Below, one piece after another: positions 45,071 to 55,449 of a DNA stretch of 64,000 nt (positions are counted from its first letter, which is position 1; each line of letters starts with the position of its first letter). The notes below the pieces were generated by a model. That model saw nothing but the letters and a program-made list of their open reading frames with translations, did not search any database and was not told the origin of the DNA. The translations under genes were made by a program, and so were the position numbers. The stretch spans positions 214,052,000 to 214,115,999 of the forward strand of contig OY986439.1 of assembly GCA_963920525.1 (NCBI GenBank). The letters are read 5' to 3'. The DNA is from Dichetophora obliterata. Its lineage: Eukaryota; Arthropoda; Insecta; Diptera; Sciomyzidae.

Positions 45071-45597
45071 AGAGGTCCCTGTGTGCGGGCAAGGCTAAAT
45101 AGTATCGGAGGTCGCCAGGTATCCGATACGCTCCGTTTAAGACTGGACTATTTTTGATGGGCCTCCAGCCTAGTAAACCCTCGGCACGGGTCGCATGACA
45201 CCTTGATTCGGCCCATGGGAGGGGCTGGGAGAGGGGTAGGAGAAGGAGCATGGGTAGGATGAGTAGGAGGGGTATGGTAAGTAAGGGGGAGGGGATAGGT
45301 ATGAATGAATAGCTCTTAGTCATTGCTCCACAATGGCCTGTATGGCATGGGTGACCCTACCAGAAGCTTGCGCTTCCGCCATCCTAGCCCATTGCTTCGC
45401 AACTTAAGCCCCCACACCAACGACAAGGTGCTGCTATTCGGGTGAGGCTGCAATTTGTATTGCAATACAAATCCGAGCAAAAAAAATATCCCATAATGCC
45501 TAGAAAGATTTCTGCAAAAAGCGCTTTAGCACTACTTTGTTTTCAGTGTGAGCTTTAAAGCGCTCATTAATACATACTCAAGATGAGAAAGTATAGG

Positions 45598-48500
45598 CAC
45601 AGATGATATAATATAAAGATGTGCCACCGCCATACAAGCAAGTGGCACAATAAAATTTGAATGTGGATTTATTATAAATCCACATTAAAGTTTTATGAGA
45701 GCCAGCGAGCGAACGATTTAAAGCTTTTGAGAGCGAGAGAATAAGTAAGCGACAATGTGAGCAAATGTGAGCATTATATTGAAAAGCAATAGAAATGATA
45801 TGTAAATATTTGATGCACGAAACATCTGAATAAACGATGTAGCTGCCAACAAAATGTAGCAGAATTTCATTAGATTTTACTTAAAAAAGTAGGCAATTTT
45901 TTTACTAAACTTTTTTTGCCGTTTTGCCACATGATATTTTTAGTGTTACATTATTGTAAAGGCGATTCCATCAGTTGAATCTTAGCAGCGAATAATGTTG
46001 TAAGCAATATTTTGTAAATTGTTTTTTTGAGGAAACATTTTTTATATAACTACTTTTATATATTTTTATTATATTATTGCAAATACATGCTTTACTATAT
46101 GAAAATTACTTAGAAATGCAATTTTCAGTTTTTCTTATTTATACAACAAAACATTTTTTGAGTCATTTTTTGATTAAAAATTCAATATTTTGGACCGTTT
46201 TTGAAAAAAAATTATAGAATATATTCACTGACTAACGCTAGAGTTGAAACTATTTTTGTAAAGTGCTTTTATTAAAACTTTGATCAAAAAAATTTGAATT
46301 AAATATATTTAAAAAAAACGGATATATTTTCATCGAAAGTCAAAGTTTTGATTTTCATGTCGTTTTTTCTCATTCTTGGGGAACGATGTTTTATGAAAAA
46401 GTCGTTGTACCAAAAATTTCGGAAATTCTAAAGATATGTGAATGTTTTTGGCATTAAAATTACTAAATTTTTTTAAATTTAATTTGCGAAAAAAATTTTC
46501 AAGAAAGATTTTCAGCGTCAAAATTTACGTAAGTGAAAACGGGTGGAATGAGAGTGATCAAAACTAAGTATGTTACAATCTAATCTAGGATGTACACAGT
46601 ATGTGTACTTAAATTGAGCGATGTCCGTTAAACCATTTAGATTTGTATAAATGTCAATTAAACAAACAAACCAGAAATTAAGTTTTATTAATATAGACTT
46701 TGTGTTAAATTGTATTATAGAAAGAATACAATCCGAAAAGAATTGAAGAATTTTCAAAGATTTTTTCGATTTTTTTTTAGTTTTGAAAAATATGTTCCCA
46801 GTTATGATCCTATAACTTCAAAAGTATTTTTTCATATTACAAAATTTATACATGTTTGCAAATAAGACGTGTATATCTTTCATTTAAGCTATCATTTGTA
46901 TTGAAAAATCTAACATTTTTGGATACATTTTCTAAATACTACATTTGTGAAAGAGTTTAGAAAATATGGTTAATACTCAAAATTACCTCCTATACAGGCC
47001 AAATATGCGATATCGGATAGCTTTATAATTATTTTTTGCAAAGCCTCAGAATTCGGTATTCGACCACAATTTACAAGTAGCTTTTCCCTGATAACATGTG
47101 ATGGGCGTTGGGTAAGGGGTCGTGGCACCTCCTACACCACCCAAATTTGCGATATCGAATTGCTTTCGAATTATAGGCCGCATAGCCTCGGAATTTGGTA
47201 ATCGACTACAATTTACACGTTTCACTGATAACATTTTATGGGCGTTCGGCAAGGGGGCGTGACCCCTCCCACACAACCGAAATTTTTGATATTGAAAAGC
47301 TTTGGAGTTATAGGTGGCCGAACAGCCTCTGAATTCGGTACTCGACCACAATTTACTCGTGCCGTTTCACTGATAGCATGTTATGGGCGTTTGGCAACGG
47401 GGGCGTAGCAGCAACGCACAGTGTTTTAGCTGGTTATTTATACCATCGCGAAAATTTCGTTGTTTTGTTTTGATTTATTTTTGACGTATCTTTGTTTACG
47501 TTATTTCCGTTATTTTACTCATTTCAAAAAGTTTACAGTATTGCAAATCCTATTATAACGTAAAACTGCGGTTAAGGGATTTTTAAATTTAGCTAAAAAC
47601 GTATAAAACATTGTGTGTTGTTGTGTGCGACTTTGATGAAGGTAGTTTTGAGTATTGTTACTAAAACCGAAATACGTAATATATCCAACTTGCTACAATC
47701 ATACTTTTTACCTTAATATTTTCGTTGAAATATTTTTTTTAACAACAAAGTAAAAATAAAACCAAAATATATATCAAAGTCATATTTTTTGCGCACTTTA
47801 ATATGGGGGAAATGTTTAATAAACGGTATATTTTAAACTCTTTCACAAATGTAGTATTCAGAAAATGTCTACAAAAATCGTATAAATAATAGCTTAAATA
47901 AAAGATATAAATGTCTCATTTGTAAATATTTATAAAACTTGTAAAATCAATAAATACTTTTGGAGTTATAGGATCATAACTGGGGAAATAATTTTCAAAA
48001 CTCAAAAAAGTCGAAAAATTCTTCTAAAAAAATTCGAACCAATCTGGAAAAAGCTTAATGATTTTTATTATCTAGAAAAAAATACTCAATCGAACTAGCA
48101 ATGTCATTTTCGTCGCGCAAACTTTTTTTTCAAATTGCTTACCACTGTTATTAACTTATTATTCACTTTTAAATACAATGAATAAAAAGTTTTGTTATTC
48201 ACTACTATTTTATGAATAAAATGTTCGCTATTAATTTTTAATTCATTAATAATTTTTTATTCATTATAAATTTCGCATTAATTTTTCATTCACTTTTGAA
48301 TAATAAATAAAATTAAATAAATAATAAATAAAAAATTTATAATGACTATAAAATTAATAATGAATAACACATGAATAGGCAATGAACCAAAAAATAATAA
48401 TTAATACAAAAAATTAATTATTGAAAAATTTGAAATTCTTTTTAAATTGCATTATTTGTAAATAGCATTCATATAAATAAAAAAATAATTATACTGAATA

Positions 48501-49227
48501 ACGAAAAAAATAATTGAAATCAATTACTAATCCATTTTTTAAAATTCAATGTGAATTCAAATTTTTTTATAAATAAAAATTTTAATTTACATTGAATATG
48601 TTTGTTTATAAATTGTTTATAAATAAAATGTTTAATGCATTAAATGGATTTGTATGTCGTTGTTCAGTTTTCCTTAAGATTCTAAATATACATATATGCA
48701 TATTTTACTGCTCTGGCTGATAGTCAATCAAAAATAGTCAATATTAATAGCAAGCAGTGAATAAGAAAAATCTGCTTCGCAAAAAATAAAGCAATCATCA
48801 TGAAAACAATGCAAACAAACAAAAACATTTGTTGCTGTCAAGCAGAGATCTCAACTGCTTGGTTCCAAAACAACAACGGAAAAAACAATTACAACATTAA
48901 ATTTCACGACTCTCGCTAGCTATGAGAAACTATGCACCATGGCACAATTACTGACAAGGTAGTAGCGTAGGCTGGCTTTTTCTCACGAGCGGCGATGGGT
49001 AGTTGTTAATAATTATACCATGCCATGCACTGGTGATTTATGCTGTGAAGCATTGTGGAGTGAAGAGTGAAAGAGCATTGCAGAGAGAATGTGCATGCAA
49101 GGATTGGAAACTTTTCTCTCAAGAAAGCTTTTTTCATCGCTCTCACAAAAGCTTACGTATTGATCTGAAAAATATTTTTTACTTTTTAATGTTCTACGTG
49201 GCTCATCTTCATAATATATAATCTTTG
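45598..49227 (-). mobile_element. Large non-coding TIR element, copy B (7-bp target duplication)
   Basis: Left end CACAGATGATATAATATAAA (45598), right end (inverted) CAAAGATTATATATTATGAA (49227), with TIRs continuing AAGATG(T/A)GCCAC. Exact GTATAGG flanks at 45591-45597 and 49228-49234. It is colinear with the reverse complement of 21514-25978, including the hairpin (about 45665), the three tandem blocks (about 47060-47430) and the AT-rich block (about 48160-48620). It lacks about 700 bp found in copy A and has no gene. The target lies in another dispersed repeat ('gtgtgcaaagctgcccgaca', also at 38181 inverted). Confidence 0.85.
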
Positions 49228-49234
49228 GTATAGG

Positions 49235-50209
49235 TGTGCAAAGCTGCCCGACACTGCCCGGCACAGATATAAAATCGTTCGTGCGATGTCTCTTAAGATG
49301 TCAGGAACGGTAACACCTAAGGCCGCCAAATTTACAATATCTATTCTTATGGTTTATATCTCGGCTAATAAAAAGGTCACACCCCCTTTTACCGCCCACA
49401 AATCAATAAAAATACTGTATTTCAGACGGTTTGGGTCGTATTAAACTATAATTTGGTAATTTAGTTTGTATGGTTACTGGCGGCAACTTTACTAAAAATG
49501 GGCGTGGTCGAACTATGTTTACGCCCTATTTTTAGGGCATAAGCGTGGAGTGAAGCAAAGTGCGCAAGGTATAAGCTAAATTGAGCTGCAATTTTGGCAG
49601 TCGATTTTTCAAGTACGAGATGGTTTAGGGAAAAAATTTTGCCACACCCCCACCCTCAAATTAATGAAAATGCTATATTTGGAACGGTTTTGGTCGCATT
49701 AAAATTTGGTAATTTAGTTCATATGCCAGTTCAGGTATATAAAATTATTTTTTTCGATTGCCATAAAAATTCGTATATGGCAGTAAAGCGGTCTGTGGCG
49801 GGACAACGTCTGCCCGGGATTACTAGAAAATTATAAAATGCTGCGAAATTCATGTTAAAAATTATTCGTATATAAAATAACTTATTTTACGCCAAATTAA
49901 TGTCCTAAATTTTGAGCACTTAAAAGGTCTGTTTCCCTACACGATTCAAGTAACTTAAAGTTGCTTGAAAGCGTTTTTTACAAATTTTTGAAACTCGAAA
50001 GAGAAGATTTAGTTATATAAGAGAGCGAACTTTCAACTTTGAGAAAATTCGTTTTTGTATGTTTCTAAGGCGGTAGATGGAGGACGGTATAATTATATAT
50101 ATATATTTCTTAAGTTCTTAAGTTTTCTAAAATGGCCAAATTTTGACTGCCTGTAGTTCCCTACGTTATTATTTTGTGCATGTTTTTAAAATTTTGTCTT
50201 GCTCGAAAG
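49235..50209. repeat. Transib-2-type subterminal fragments and AT-rich spacer
   Basis: At 49370-49530 and 49640-49745 are two tandemly placed copies of the block found near the right end of Transib 2: 'ccgcccacaaatcaataaaa', then 'tatggttactgg', then 'actaaaaatgggcgtgg'. No CACAGTG terminus is attached. The rest (49750-50209) shows nothing recognisable. Confidence 0.55.
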
Positions 50210-51105
50210 ACATTTGAATCTTGGGTTTTTACTTACCCTCGTTAAGTTATATATTTGTTGAAACAGTTGGCTTTTATCGAATTATAAATTGATTGTTTCA
50301 TTGCATGTAGGTGTTGAAAGTTATTGTTTTGTGGTTTTTTTATGAAATGTTAAATAAACTTAACCGTTTAATATTTTAGCTACTTTAATAATGCTTGCTT
50401 GTTGTTTTAGTTTTCTGCATTATTATTTGTTTTTAAGCTATTTGCTTTTTTTAATATTCTACTTTTTAGCTTAAAAAAACGTTTGAATCTTGGGTTTTTA
50501 CTTACCCTCGTTAAGTTATATATTTGTTGAAACAGTTGGCTTTTATCGAATTATAAATTGATTGTTTCATTGCATGTAGGTGTTGAAAGTTATTGTTTTG
50601 TGGTTTTTTTATGAAATGTTAAATAAACTTAACCGTTTAATATTTTAGCCACTTTAATAATGCTTGCTTGTAGTTTCAGTTTTCTGCATTATTATTTGTT
50701 TTTAAGCTATTTGCTTTTTTTTAATATTCTACTTTTTAGCTTAAAAAACAGTTGAATCTTGGGTTTTTACTTACCCTCGTTAAGTTATATATTTGTTGAA
50801 ACAGTTGGCTTTTATCGAATTATAAATTGATTGTTTCATTGCATGTAGGTGTTGAAAGTTATTGTTTTGTGGTTTTTTTATGAAATGTTAAATAAACTTA
50901 ACCGTTTAATATTTTATCCATTTTAATAATGCTTGCTTGTAGTTTCAGTTTTCTGCATTATTATTTGTTTTTAAGCTATTTGCTTTTTTTTAATATTCTA
51001 CTTTATCTTAAAAAACATTTGAATCTTGGGTTTTTACCTCGTTTAATTATATATTTGTTGAAACAGTTGGCTTTTTTCGAATTATAAATTGATTGTTTAG
51101 AATTT
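50210..51105. repeat. Tandem array, 269-bp unit
   Basis: About 3.3 copies of a unit beginning 'ttgaatcttgggtttttac', with starts near 50214, 50483, 50752 and 51019 (periods 269, 269 and 267). Copies 1-3 are nearly identical by eye; the last is cut after about 90 bp. No coding potential, satellite-like. Confidence 0.9.
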
Positions 51106-51516
51106 TAATCAGGTTATTTCTATATTTCTATGCTCCTGGCTGTTCAAAGTTTTTTTCTGCTTTTTTGTACAAACTGCTGAATAAACTCAATTTCTTGCGC
51201 GTGTTAAGACTTTTTGTATTTTTGCAACTTTTTACCAATTTTCACTATATTGCATATTATTACGAATTTTTTATTAAATTAAATAGCTATTTGCGTAAAA
51301 CTTTACGCACTAGGGCGGGTCGATTTAAAAATCGCCCATAGCTCAGTGAAAATCGTATTCTAGGGATCAAAATAAGCAACTTTGCCCGAGGAACTATGCC
51401 TCTAAAACGAATTCTAATGCCCCAACTTTTCCGTAGGGTCAAATTTTGAAAAATCCCTCTTTGACCCATTTAGAGTGCCCCAATCGAGTCCAATTGTATG
51501 ACAAACCCCTTCTTAC
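51106..51516. other. Spacer with a possible transposon end
   Basis: No gene. From about 51309 ('actagggcgggtcgatttaa') the sequence changes character and resembles the start of an unidentified element; no matching partner end was found. Confidence 0.3.
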
Positions 51517-51676
51517 TTTGGAGGGCCGATCGACCCATGCCAATGGCACAACCCCTGGAACCCCCTGGGGTTCCCCATACAAACAAAGTTCCCCATACAA
51601 ACAAATGTTTGTATGGGGATTTCCCCAGGGGGTTCCAGGGGGTGTGCCACTGGCATGGGTGGATCGGCCCTCCAAA
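51517..51676. mobile_element. GC-rich hairpin element, 160 bp
   Basis: An imperfect palindrome: TTTGGAGGGCCGATCGACCC at 51517 pairs with its near-complement ending 51676. The arms include the CCCCTGGAACCCCCTGGGG segment and 'ttccccatacaaaca', the latter duplicated at the loop. It stands out as GC-rich within AT-rich DNA. Likely a MITE; no target duplication resolved. Confidence 0.65.
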
Positions 51677-52099
51677 GGAGATCATTGTTTATCTTAATCC
51701 TTACACACTCAAAACAGTGTGTACCTAAAATGTATATTTTTATAGAACTAAAATACAAAGTATATTTGTTTTTTGTAAAAGTTTCATTTCATTCGAGTTT
51801 CCTTATCACATAAGCTTTTGTCCTCTTCTGTACCAAATAGTTACGTTCCTTGGACGACCCCCACCCCTCTTCCAGCGTCACGAGAGTCATACAAAGTGAA
51901 AAGTGGTTCCAGGCGTTTTGCTTCTCAAAAAACTTTATAACGAACTTCGAACGATTTTAGAGTGCACTCCCATAATGGTATTATACTCAAAATTTGTGCA
52001 AAACGTATGACTGTAAGCAAAACTTTAGTTTGGATTTTTCAAAGATTGTGTTTTTTAAAAATATTTATTATCTTCTCCTTATTTTTAAATTACATATGA
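51677..52099. other. Spacer, nothing recognised
   Basis: No gene, repeat or terminal structure identified. Confidence 0.35.
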
Positions 52100-52341
52100 T
52101 ATCACCGTGTTACACACATTCTGTCCTATGAACCAAATTTACTTTTTCGGAAAGGGGATAAAAAATAAAAATACACGTGTATCAGCGATTTTCATGTACA
52201 CGTCCGAATTTTTTTTTTAAGTTTGAAGTATATATTTTTTTTTAATGGTTATCGTTTTTTTAAGGTTTCAGTTCGTTAAAAAACAATTTTTTTTATTACT
52301 TTTGTTTTATAAAAATTGTTACATTAAAAATTTTAATGTTT

Positions 52342-54127
52342 TTAAAGAAATTTAGGCCTTTTATTTTTGCGGTTGTAAGCATTTGCTTCAGTATTGCGAC
52401 AAATAGACCAACAGTATTCGCCAAGCATATGCGTAATGTCTTTTCCTTTAAAGCGCTTTTCAATAGCCGCAATGTCCTGATGGAACCTTTCGCCATGCTC
52501 ATCGCTACAAGCTCCTAAATCATCAGGGAAAAAATCTAAATGATTGTGAAGAAAATGGATCTTTAGCGACATTAAAATGCCCATTTCGTCATATGCCGAA
52601 ATCATTTCTGCGACAATATTTTTATAATTGGCAGCTCGTTTGTTGTCAAGAAACTTCTCAATAACCGCAACTATACCTTTCCATGCACGTTGTTCGATAG
52701 CATTTAATTTTGATGAAAATTCAGAACTTGCAATTATTTGTTTTATCTGCGGACCATTGAAAACACCTTAAAACAAAAAAATCATTAAAAAACATAAAGT
52801 TACTGAACGACTTCTTAAAAAAAATACCTGCATCAATCTTTGCGCCGCTCAATTTCGGGAAAATGTTGCGCAAAGTTGCAATGGCCTCGCCATCACGATC
52901 CAGTTTTTTAACAAAATTTGATACGAGACCGAGCTTAATGTGTAATGGAGGCAAAATGATTTGAGATGGCTGCACCAATGGTAGATTCTCTATACTTTCT
53001 ACGCCTACTTTGTAGCATGTTCGCGGCTTCCACTTAAATTCAGTGTAATGTTCATCTCTTTTTCGACCTTCCCATGTACACAAAAAGCACTGTTGGGTTG
53101 GAAATCCACGCTTAACACCCATGAGTAAACCGACCACTTTCAGATCGCAGCATATTTTCCAATTATGCTCTTTGTACTTTATCAACTGTAATATTAATTT
53201 CATGCCTTCGTATGTTTCCTTGAGGTTTGTGGCATATGCGATCGGGACAGATGGATGTGTGTTGCCGATATGAAGCAGCACGACTTTAAGGCTGTTGACC
53301 GATGCATCGATGAAAAGTCGCCACTCCTCTGAAATATGTGGGTAACCGATTTTTGCAAACAGCGAATCAATGTCACAACAATAAGCCAAGTTTTTTTCCC
53401 GATCTTCGGGCAATCTAAAAAATTTGTCATATGGAATAGTGCTACCTTGATCACGAGCGGCTGTTATTTTAAAATCAGCCGCCACTATATTCCACTGCTT
53501 AAAGCGTGATGCAAAGAGCTCTGCTGTTCTCCTCGACAAATTTCCGTCTCGTACGAGGTCATTGAAGTCGGCTTGTGTTATAAAATGCGGCATTGCAGTC
53601 CCAATTTCACTGGGTGTTGCCACAAATTCCGATACTTGTGGACTCTCGCATCTCGCATTCGATGGAAGAAAAGTTGATAGCAGTTTTGGTACAACTGTTG
53701 ATTCTGCATCGCTTATTTCGGGAACGTTATCAAAAATCTCCACTGAAGTCGCTACACTGTCTTCTGGTGAGTATAGAACTGCTGGAATTACCGATTCTAC
53801 ATTGGCGTAGCGAATTTTGTTGCGGTGAATGTATTGGTACCCTTTTGTTTGAGCAAAAGTTACACAAAAGTAGCACAATTCATTGCAGTGCTCCGTGCGT
53901 GGTAGCCAAATTGTTGGTACAGCGTACTTCCATCAGTAAACTTGCACAAATTTCTGTAGCAATAGTCGCACACGACTTCTGGAGTATACCACAAGCAAGG
54001 AACAAAAGCAGTCTTAAATATTTTCTGAAACGAATTCACCACTGTTTTAGTAATATTTTTGAAATTTTTACTTGGTGCGAATAAGCCACAAACGTAACAA
54101 AAGTTATTTCGCGTCGGACACTGCATT
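52342..54127 (-). CDS. Transposase-like gene of the TIR element, one frameshift, one intron
   Basis: Reads from MQCPTRNNFCYVCGLF (54127) through CLWYTPEVVCDYCYRNLCKF. One +1 frameshift near 53895 gives ELCYFCVTFAQTKGYQYIHR. It then runs openly to LSGAKIDAG at 52828, a 61-bp GT-AG intron (52767-52827), and a second exon GVFNGPQIKQIIASS to NRKNKRPKFL, stop 52342. Motifs are paired N-terminal Cys pairs (C-x2-C, CDYC, CYFC: likely zinc-binding), CDLKVVGLLMGVKRGFPTQQ, LPPLHIKLGLVSNFVK, HFLHNHLDFFPDDLG and SDEHGERFHQDI. This arrangement recurs in many 'uncharacterized' insect proteins of transposon origin (from memory). Likely DNA-binding nuclease of its own element; the catalytic residues are unproven. 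Apart from the one-base shift it looks complete (about 575 residues). Confidence 0.65.
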
Positions 54128-54210
54128 TTTTTCAGATGAAATATATAGAAATACGTTTTCGCACAACAGAACTTAAAACAATATTGCAATTCCTTATTTC
54201 ATCTGTCAGA

Positions 54211-54351
54211 AGGGGCCCTCAAACGATACTACATGTCCATCCGACCTGTCAAGTCATCACACATGTAGTTTCGTTCGTGTGCAAGAAATCAAGGCGGATA
54301 GACATGTCTGATGGAAGTTGGATGGACATGTAGTATCGTTTGAGGGCCCCT
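54211..54351. mobile_element. 141-bp MITE with perfect 32-bp TIRs
   Basis: Starts AGGGGCCCTCAAACGATACT and ends with its exact complement; 32 bp match without error. AGA lies on both sides (54208-54210 and 54352-54354), a possible 3-bp duplication. It lies less than 100 bp upstream of the transposase-like gene start, inside the larger element. The perfect arms point to recent insertion. Confidence 0.8.
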
Positions 54352-54856
54352 AGACCAGTTGTAAGTGTTGTAAAAGTCAAAAACTGTTTAGTGTTAGAAG
54401 GTTACTATTGATTAACTACAACTATATCGAGTAGGATGGGTCAAAAAACATTTTTTTTTTCCTAACGCTTTAGTAGTTTAAAAATTTGGAGTCCCTTCAA
54501 GTTATGCTAAGAAAAGTGAAAAAAATATTTTTTTTTTCAAAAATAATAAAAATTGGGGAAAATCTGAGAATTGATAAAAATTGTTTTTAAAAAATTTGAC
54601 GTGCTACAGACATTTCCACGAGTCTGCCTGCAAAAAATCAGCTCGATTAGATCACTGAAAAAGGGTTAAAAATCGGTCCAAAGGCTTCCACACAGGCCAC
54701 TACGAGCTTTAAAACTTCAAACTTAAAAAAAAGAAAATTCTGACGTGTACATGAAAATCGACGATACACGTGTATTTTTATTTTTTCCCCTCTTTCCGAA
54801 TATGTGCATTTGGTTCACAAGACAGAAAAAAATTCATTTTTTGTAACACCGTGTAT

Positions 54857-55440
54857 TTAGTACTTTTTTTATTGCTATCTATTTATAAAAAAAATATTGT
54901 TTTGTTACATTTTTTAAAACAATATTTTTATAGAGACACTTTTTTGAAGCGCATGTGTGATTTTTCAGAATTTTCCCATGTTTCAGTTTTAAGTAACTTT
55001 CTCGAATTATTAGCTAAAAGACAAGAGTTGTGGATTTAATGTCTTTTTTTTTTGTATTTGTCTATCGACTCGCAAAACTGGAATCAAATCGGGAACATGA
55101 TGTTTGAATCTTGGTCGAAATGGCGTGAACCGCTCCATAATTTAGACTGGATCATTTTGTATGGAGAAAAAAGTCAGCTGCGGGGTCTCAAAAGCTAGAT
55201 GGAGAAAAAAGTCAGCTAAGGGATCTCAAAATGCTTGATCAACCTTTGAAAACTATTTTTGCAACATTTATTTTAAAATAGAAGGGAATACCGCTAAGCC
55301 CTTAAGATTCTCCCAAATGTCCTTTCTCGTTAAAAATCGTGTTTTTTGCATGCAACTTTTTATTTTTCTTAAAATTCATACCCGATTCTGCTAAAAAAAA
55401 ATTTGTTACCCATGCAAATATTTTGGCATAAAAAAAATTA
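54857..55440. other. Spacer with a small duplication
   Basis: No gene. A direct repeat 'ggagaaaaaagtcagct' occurs twice (about 55160 and 55201), each followed by a 'gg(g)atctcaaaa'-like end. Confidence 0.4.
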
Positions 55441-55449
55441 TGAAATTAT

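Larger units (their letters stand above)
39991..45459 (-). mobile_element. Full-length LOA-clade non-LTR retrotransposon
   Basis: A 5,469-bp element bounded by an exact 11-bp target duplication TTGCAATACAA (39980-39990 and 45460-45470). On the minus strand: 5' UTR of about 390 bp, ORF1, ORF2 overlapping by 20 nt, a 117-bp 3' UTR, and a tail of CCTAA repeats instead of poly(A). Both ORFs are open. GC content is visibly higher than the surroundings. Endonuclease, reverse transcriptase and RNase H in one ORF2 fit the LOA clade; the I and R1 clades are the alternatives. Confidence 0.9.
52103..54853 (-). mobile_element. TIR transposon with about 130-bp TIRs (CMC/Chapaev-3-like)
   Basis: Left end CACCGTGTTACA (52103), right end (inverted) CACGGTGTTACA (54853). 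Both arms continue for roughly 130 bp through 'aaaaatacacgtgtatc' and 'gattttcatgtacacgtc'. TAT flanks both sides (52100-52102 and 54854-54856), a 3-bp duplication. CAC-starting ends and a 3-bp duplication fit CMC-group (Chapaev-3/CACTA-like) transposons; the protein has motifs I associate with TE-encoded insect proteins but cannot place firmly. A 141-bp MITE (54211-54351) sits between the right TIR and the gene. Confidence 0.7.

Noticed and set aside
45006..45323. Extra upstream coding frame in the LOA 5' UTR
   Set aside because: Low-complexity Leu/Pro-rich frame overlapping ORF1 start in another frame; no family precedent I can name.
50210..51105. CRISPR-like array
   Set aside because: Units are 269 bp contiguous tandem copies without spacers, in animal DNA.
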